Of a stretch of 9,318 nucleotides of DNA, positions 6,173-9,318 are shown piece after piece (position 1 is the first letter of the stretch; each line of letters starts with the position of its first letter). Location: assembly GCA_022777455.1 (NCBI GenBank), contig JALFGI010000015.1:1-9318 (forward strand), written 5' to 3'. A program made the translations under genes and the position numbers. This DNA is from Clostridiales bacterium (GTDB lineage Bacteria; Bacillota_A; Clostridia; Oscillospirales; Oscillospiraceae). Under the pieces are notes generated by a model. That model saw nothing but the letters and a program-made list of their open reading frames with translations. It was not told the DNA's origin and did not search any database.

Positions 6173-6976
6173 CTATTTCCGGCGATATTCTCCCTGGGAG
6201 AAAACAGGTTTAAAGCCCAGGCTGCGGTATAAGTGGTTGGTGATGGGGTTCTTTTTGTCCACGTTCAAGGTGGCAATTTTCCCCTGGGCCAGGATTTCAT
6301 TCTTGGCCGTGTTCACCACCAGCCGGGCCAGTCCCTTTCCGCGATATGCCGGACGGGTGTACACGGCGGCGATTTTCATCGCATCGGGGGTGGCAACGCT
6401 AATGCCTGCCATGGAGACAATTTTCCCGTCCCGTCGGAGAATCCGATATTCCCCCAGCCGCTGCCGGGTCCGCTCCAGGCTCACCGGGTCATTCAGGCCG
6501 CAGTCCTTTACAAAGCAGGTTTTGCATTCCACCAGCTCCTCCAAATCCGCCTCGGTGGGAATTGCCACGTTGGGGCAGGACGGCTCGGTAACCTCCCGGG
6601 CCTCCATAAAGTCCATGGCCAGGGCCTCCTGATAACGGATGCCGAAGCGGCTTTGCAGCATCCCGATTACCTGGTCGCACAGAGGTTCGCCACCCAGAAG
6701 GCTGCCGATTTCATATCCGTTGGAAAGCAAATACGCAAACAGCTCCTCCGCCAACGCTCCACTGCCAAACAGCAGCAGACTGTAGGGAGAGAGCTTCATG
6801 GCCAGCAGCCGCTCCCCCTCCCCTTCCGCCATGATGCCGTAATTCCGCTTGGTGGATTCCCGAATCTGGGGCGCATCCAGAGAAAAGAACATGGACTGAT
6901 AGGGATTGGTGGCCAGCATTGCCCGGTTTTCCGCTACCAGAGCCGTGCCGTTGGGATAGACATGAATCATTTGCAT
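6173..6976 (-). CDS. GNAT-family N-acetyltransferase
   Basis: Of 267 residues, about 135-265 form a GCN5-related acetyltransferase fold. The acetyl-CoA pyrophosphate loop is VYTRPAYRGKGLARLVV (205-221, core RGKGLA at 212-217), followed by TLNVDKKNPITNHLYRSLGF (236-255), the usual beta5/alpha4 segment with N246 and Y250. The N-terminal half (about 1-130) is a separate alpha/beta region without a motif I can name; two-part GNATs of this size are common in Firmicutes. The acceptor is unknown. The first ATG (6974-6976) has AAAGGAAG almost touching it; a second ATG two codons in (6968-6970) has better spacing, so the protein may begin MIHVYPNG. The gene has its own promoter and no evident functional link to its neighbours. 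Confidence 0.88.
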   Translation of the reverse strand: MQMIHVYPNGTALVAENRAMLATNPYQSMFFSLDAPQIRESTKRNYGIMAEGEGERLLAMKLSPYSLLLFGSGALAEELFAYLLSNGYEIGSLLGGEPLCDQVIGMLQSRFGIRYQEALAMDFMEAREVTEPSCPNVAIPTEADLEELVECKTCFVKDCGLNDPVSLERTRQRLGEYRILRRDGKIVSMAGISVATPDAMKIAAVYTRPAYRGKGLARLVVNTAKNEILAQGKIATLNVDKKNPITNHLYRSLGFKPVFSQGEYRRK

Positions 6977-7024
6977 CTTCCTTTCTCCCGCTGCTTATAT
7001 AAAACAGCGTTGCATAATGATTCC

Positions 7025-7052
7025 ATTGTATCCGTTTTGAAGGATCTGTCAA
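7025..7052 (-). promoter_or_regulatory. Promoter of the GNAT gene
   Basis: -35 TTGACA (7047-7052) and -10 TACAAT (7025-7030) are 16 bases apart, about 50 bases before the GNAT start. The outer edge of MITE copy A lies only about 7 bases upstream of the -35 box. Confidence 0.8.
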
Positions 7053-7059
7053 GCCCGAA

Positions 7060-7278
7060 AAATTGTTGTTTAGCGGGCTGGTGCGGCAGCGCCCTTGGCT
7101 CTCCCCTTGGGAGAGCTGTCAGCCGTCAGGCTGACTGAGAGGGTGCCACAGGGAAGACAACAGCATCCTTAAATCCACAATTCGCGTTGCCCTCTCAGTC
7201 TGCCCCTTACGGGGCAGACAGCTCCCCCATAGGGAGAGCCAAGGGGAGTGTCAGTTCCAGTGCGCCAAATTACAATTT
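7060..7278. mobile_element. MITE-like palindromic element, copy A
   Basis: A non-coding element of about 219 bases with terminal inverted repeats (left AAATTGTTGTTTAGCG, imperfect; right CGCCAAATTACAATTT). Inside, CCTTGGCTCTCCC near the left pairs with GGGAGAGCCAAGG near the right, and each arm carries its own hairpin (TCAGCC-GTCA-GGCTGA and CTGCCCC-TTAC-GGGGCAG). CTGAGAGGG and CCCTCTCAG also pair across a variable centre. The same design recurs in copy B. No transposase and no clear target duplication are seen, so this is a non-autonomous element or a structured dispersed repeat. It fills the gap between the purF stop (15 bases away) and the GNAT promoter, and may act as the purF 3' structure. 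Confidence 0.8.
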
Positions 7279-7293
7279 CCCGGTGCCGATTGA

Positions 7294-8727
7294 TCAGTGC
7301 TTTTTCTTCTCCCTTTCGGAGAGCTTCCCCTCAAACCGGTCCTTTTGGGTATTGGTGGGGACGGGAGTGGGATACTCACCGGAGAAGCAGGCGTGGCAGT
7401 ACCGGTGGGTGCCGATCATCTCCGTCAGGTCCTCCACCGCCAGATAGCCCAGGGTGTCCGCGCCGATGATTTCGGCAATTTCCGGGATGGAGTGGTGGCA
7501 GGCAATCAGCTTGTCCCGGGAGTCGATGTCCGTGCCGTAGTAGCAGGGATTGCGGAAGGGCGGCGCGGAAATGCGCATGTGAATCTCCCTGGCCCCCGCC
7601 TCCCGCAGCAGGTTCACGATCTGGCCGCTGGTGGTACCCCGGACGATGGAGTCGTCAATGAGCACGATGCGCTTGCCCCGCACCTCCTCGCTGATGGGGC
7701 TGAGCTTGATGCGCACCTGATTCAGCCGCTGGCCCTGTCCCGGAGAGATGAAGGTACGTCCGATGTATTTGTTCTTGATGAAGCCGATGCCATAGGGGAT
7801 GCCGGATTCCTCCGCATAGCCCAGAGCCGCGTCCAGGCCGGAGTCCGGCACACCCACCACCATGTCCGCCTGAACCGGGTGCCGCCGGGCCAGCAGTCGA
7901 CCGGCATTTTTTCGGGCTGCATGGACACTGATGCCGTCAATCACCGAATCCGGCCGGGCGAAATAGATGTATTCAAAAATACAGGCGGTCTTGGGCCGGG
8001 TGTCGCAGTGGGTGGTGTCGGAGTGGATGCCGGTTTCGTCGAAGGTGATGATCTCACCGGGAAGAACATCCCGGATAAATTTCGCTCCCACGGCGGAAAG
8101 GGCGCAGGTCTCCGAAGCGATGACATAGGTCCCCTCCGCCGTCACACCGTAGCACAGCGGACGGAAGCCCCGGGGATCCCGGGCGGCGATCATCTTGGCC
8201 GAGGACATGACCACCAGGGAGTAGGCCCCGTCCAGGAAATCCATGGCACGGCAAACCGCTTCTTCGATGGAAGGGGTTTTCAGCCGCTGCTGGGTGATGA
8301 TGTAGGCGATGATCTCCGTGTCGCTGGTACCGTGGAAGATGGCGCCCCCCATCTCCAGCTCATTTCGCAGCTCGAAGGAATTGCTGATGTTGCCGTTGTG
8401 GGCCAGGGCCAGCTTGCCCTTCATGTGGTTCACCACCACGGGCTGGCAGTTGGCCTGGTTGGTGCCGCCGGTGGTGCCGTAGCGCACATGGCCCACCGCC
8501 ATGGTGCCATTGGGGAATTTTTCCAGCCGCTCTCTGGTGAACACCTCGTTTACTGTGCCCAGGTCCCGGTGGGTGGTGAACACGCCGTCGTCATTGATTA
8601 CAATGCCGCAGCTCTCCTGTCCCCGGTGCTGCAGGGCATACAGGGCATAATAGGCCATGCCCGCCAGATTTTCCGGCTGCCTGGCATAAGCGCCGAATAC
8701 GCCGCATTCTTCGTGAAGTTCCGCCAT
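7294..8727 (-). CDS. purF: Amidophosphoribosyltransferase (glutamine PRPP amidotransferase)
   Basis: First committed step of purine synthesis: PRPP + glutamine + water give 5-phosphoribosylamine, glutamate and PPi. The 477 residues match the Bacillus-type enzyme in length. A short propeptide MAELHEE precedes the nucleophile C8 (CGVFG), which is exposed by cleavage. The glutaminase domain shows HRGQES (34-39), HVRYGTTG (80-87) and AHNGNISN (109-116). The PRTase loop is IVLIDDSIVRGTT (354-366). C249, C395, C444 and C447 (ACIF, NPCYY, YCHAC) match the four [4Fe-4S] ligands of the B. subtilis enzyme, so oxygen-sensitive stability control is expected. Start: ATG at 8725-8727 has GGAG at 8735-8738; an in-frame upstream ATG at 8775 would add 16 residues unlike any PurF. 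No PurR box, riboswitch or strong promoter is evident upstream. Confidence 0.98.
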   Translation of the reverse strand: MAELHEECGVFGAYARQPENLAGMAYYALYALQHRGQESCGIVINDDGVFTTHRDLGTVNEVFTRERLEKFPNGTMAVGHVRYGTTGGTNQANCQPVVVNHMKGKLALAHNGNISNSFELRNELEMGGAIFHGTSDTEIIAYIITQQRLKTPSIEEAVCRAMDFLDGAYSLVVMSSAKMIAARDPRGFRPLCYGVTAEGTYVIASETCALSAVGAKFIRDVLPGEIITFDETGIHSDTTHCDTRPKTACIFEYIYFARPDSVIDGISVHAARKNAGRLLARRHPVQADMVVGVPDSGLDAALGYAEESGIPYGIGFIKNKYIGRTFISPGQGQRLNQVRIKLSPISEEVRGKRIVLIDDSIVRGTTSGQIVNLLREAGAREIHMRISAPPFRNPCYYGTDIDSRDKLIACHHSIPEIAEIIGADTLGYLAVEDLTEMIGTHRYCHACFSGEYPTPVPTNTQKDRFEGKLSEREKKKH

Positions 8728-8734
8728 GTAAATA

Positions 8735-8738
8735 CTCC
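8735..8738 (-). promoter_or_regulatory. Ribosome binding site that fixes the purF start
   Basis: GGAG lies 7 bases before the ATG at 8725-8727. It selects the start giving a 7-residue propeptide before the catalytic cysteine, as in Bacillus-type PurF, over the in-frame upstream ATG. Confidence 0.75.
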
Positions 8739-8783
8739 GTTTCCATAAAAATGGTGCTTTGGGGTTTCCATCCACAAATCGGA

Positions 8784-8998
8784 AAATTGTAATTTGGCGG
8801 GCAGATACGGCTGCGCCCCTTGGCTCTCCCTTTGGGAGAGCTGTCAGCCGAACAGGCTGACTGAGAGGGTACCGCAGTAAGGTAATATCGCCCGAAATTC
8901 AAACCATGCGGCCCTCTCAGTCTGCCCCTCTGGGGCAGCCAGCTCCCCCAGAGGGGGAGCCAAGGGGTGCGTCGGTTCCGGTCGCCAAATTACAATTT
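8784..8998. mobile_element. MITE-like palindromic element, copy B
   Basis: About 215 bases with clean terminal inverted repeats AAATTGTAATTTGGCG and CGCCAAATTACAATTT. The internal plan is that of copy A: outer arms CCTTGGCTCTCCC / GGGGGAGCCAAGG, two inner hairpins (TCAGCC-GAACA-GGCTGA and CTGCCCC-TCT-GGGGCAG), CTGAGAGGG / CCCTCTCAG, and an unrelated centre. The loops differ between copies while the stems are kept. It separates the ileS terminator from purF, so any purF promoter must lie in or beside it. No open frame of note and no transposase. Confidence 0.82.
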
Positions 8999-9050
8999 GT
9001 CTGCTTGCTGGGCAGATTTGACAAGGGCGAATGCTCTGTTGAAGGCGGTC

Positions 9051-9083
9051 AAAAGCACCGATCCCGAAAGCGGGACCGGTGCT
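9051..9083 (-). terminator. Intrinsic terminator after ileS
   Basis: On the minus strand AGCACCGGTCCCG pairs with CGGGATCGGTGCT (one G-U pair) around a CTTT loop, followed by TTTT. It starts about 20 bases after the ileS stop and separates ileS from purF transcription. Confidence 0.88.
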
Positions 9084-9103
9084 CTTGCAGCTTTTATAGG
9101 GTT

Positions 9104-9318
9104 TTACAGCTCCACGTCCATCTTGGCGATGACGGCGGCGCAGCGGGGGCACAGGCCCTCGGCGTTGGCATTTTCGGAGTGCATCCAGCAGCGGGGGCAC
9201 TTGATGCCCTTGGCCTCGCTGACGCCCACGGTGAGGCTGGGGAAGTTCACACCGGCGGCCGTCTCGGCACCCTCCTCGGGAGCGGACCAGGTGCAGTTGG
9301 AGACGATGAAGATCTCGG
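9104..9318 (-). CDS. ileS: Isoleucyl-tRNA synthetase, C-terminal end (partial)
   Basis: Seventy codons plus stop are visible; the 5' part lies beyond the right edge. The fragment ends in a four-cysteine zinc ribbon, KCPRCW followed after a short loop by LCPRC, with cysteines at fragment positions 40, 43, 56 and 59. This is the C-terminal zinc-binding module of bacterial IleRS, which helps aminoacylate tRNA(Ile). A preceding SxxTVGVSEAKG stretch fits the IleRS C-terminal region. Valyl- and leucyl-tRNA synthetases lack this terminal finger. A terminator follows directly. Its nearness to possible Ile-responsive T-box genes may be coincidence, since purF and GNAT lie between. Confidence 0.9.
   Translation of the reverse strand, partial: EIFIVSNCTWSAPEEGAETAAGVNFPSLTVGVSEAKGIKCPRCWMHSENANAEGLCPRCAAVIAKMDVEL

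Noticed and set aside
6233..7138. 301-codon plus-strand open frame opposite the GNAT gene
   Set aside because: It runs from the antisense of GNAT through the GNAT promoter into MITE copy A; no domain and no RBS.
7060..7278. CRISPR array suggested by repeated GGGAGAGC/CCTTGG blocks
   Set aside because: The blocks are inverted arms of one palindrome, not direct repeats with regular spacers.
7297..8748. 483-codon plus-strand open frame opposite purF
   Set aside because: purF on the minus strand is unmistakable; the antisense frame has no family features.
8728..8775. N-terminal extension of purF from an upstream in-frame ATG
   Set aside because: The 16 extra residues match no PurF, lack a good RBS and would lengthen the propeptide beyond the usual; the ATG at 8727 has GGAG at proper spacing.
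7060..8998. Composite transposon carrying purF between two element copies
   Set aside because: The copies are short, in the same orientation and without a transposase, and purF is a core gene; independent insertions are simpler.
8591..9200. Minus-strand frames of about 100 codons across MITE copy B
   Set aside because: They read through the palindromic element, the ileS terminator or the 5' leader of purF in other frames; no homology or start signals.

Overview
This window looks like chromosomal DNA of a GC-rich anaerobic Firmicute, probably a gut-type Clostridia member of the Ruminococcaceae/Oscillospiraceae kind. The grounds are two classic T-box leaders, AGGAGG-type ribosome binding sites, TTGACA/TANAAT promoters, a Bacillus-type PurF with a short propeptide and Fe-S cysteines, and high-GC coding sequence separated by AT-rich promoters. 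This placement is an inference from style; no species marker is present. Every gene I accept lies on the minus strand, so transcription runs from the right edge to the left edge.

From right to left: (1) The right edge holds the last 70 codons of ileS (isoleucyl-tRNA synthetase), ending in its zinc ribbon and followed by an intrinsic terminator. (2) A palindromic MITE-like element (copy B, 8784-8998) separates it from purF, the first enzyme of purine synthesis. (3) A second copy of the same element (copy A, 7060-7278) follows purF. (4) A promoter drives a GNAT-family N-acetyltransferase of unknown substrate. (5) A promoter plus T-box leader (TB2) precedes a two-gene operon: a 469-residue relative of 2-isopropylmalate synthase that has lost the family's metal ligands, then, 14 bases later, an 840-residue fusion of a xylose-isomerase-like TIM barrel with a complete AMP-forming acyl-CoA synthetase. 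(6) A second promoter plus T-box leader (TB1) precedes a third gene, cut by the left edge: an HTH (XRE-like) + cupin + medium-chain acyl-CoA synthetase fusion.

The left 6.1 kb is the interesting part. Two separate acyl-CoA synthetases, each fused to an unrelated N-terminal module, and a LeuA-like protein that keeps its leucine-type regulatory domain but not its catalytic centre, all sit under tRNA-sensing T-box attenuators. The TGGT bulge of both leaders calls for a tRNA with discriminator base A. The best specifier readings are ATC (Ile) for TB1 and, less surely, CTG (Leu) for TB2. My inference is that the cassette answers branched-chain amino acid starvation, perhaps by activating external branched-chain carboxylic acids (2-methylbutyrate, isovalerate, isobutyrate) to CoA thioesters that a ferredoxin-dependent 2-oxoacid oxidoreductase could carboxylate to the oxoacids of Ile, Leu and Val. 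No such oxidoreductase is visible here; the gene just beyond base 1 is the place to look.

The long plus-strand open frames opposite these genes are antisense shadows of GC-rich codons and are not annotated.
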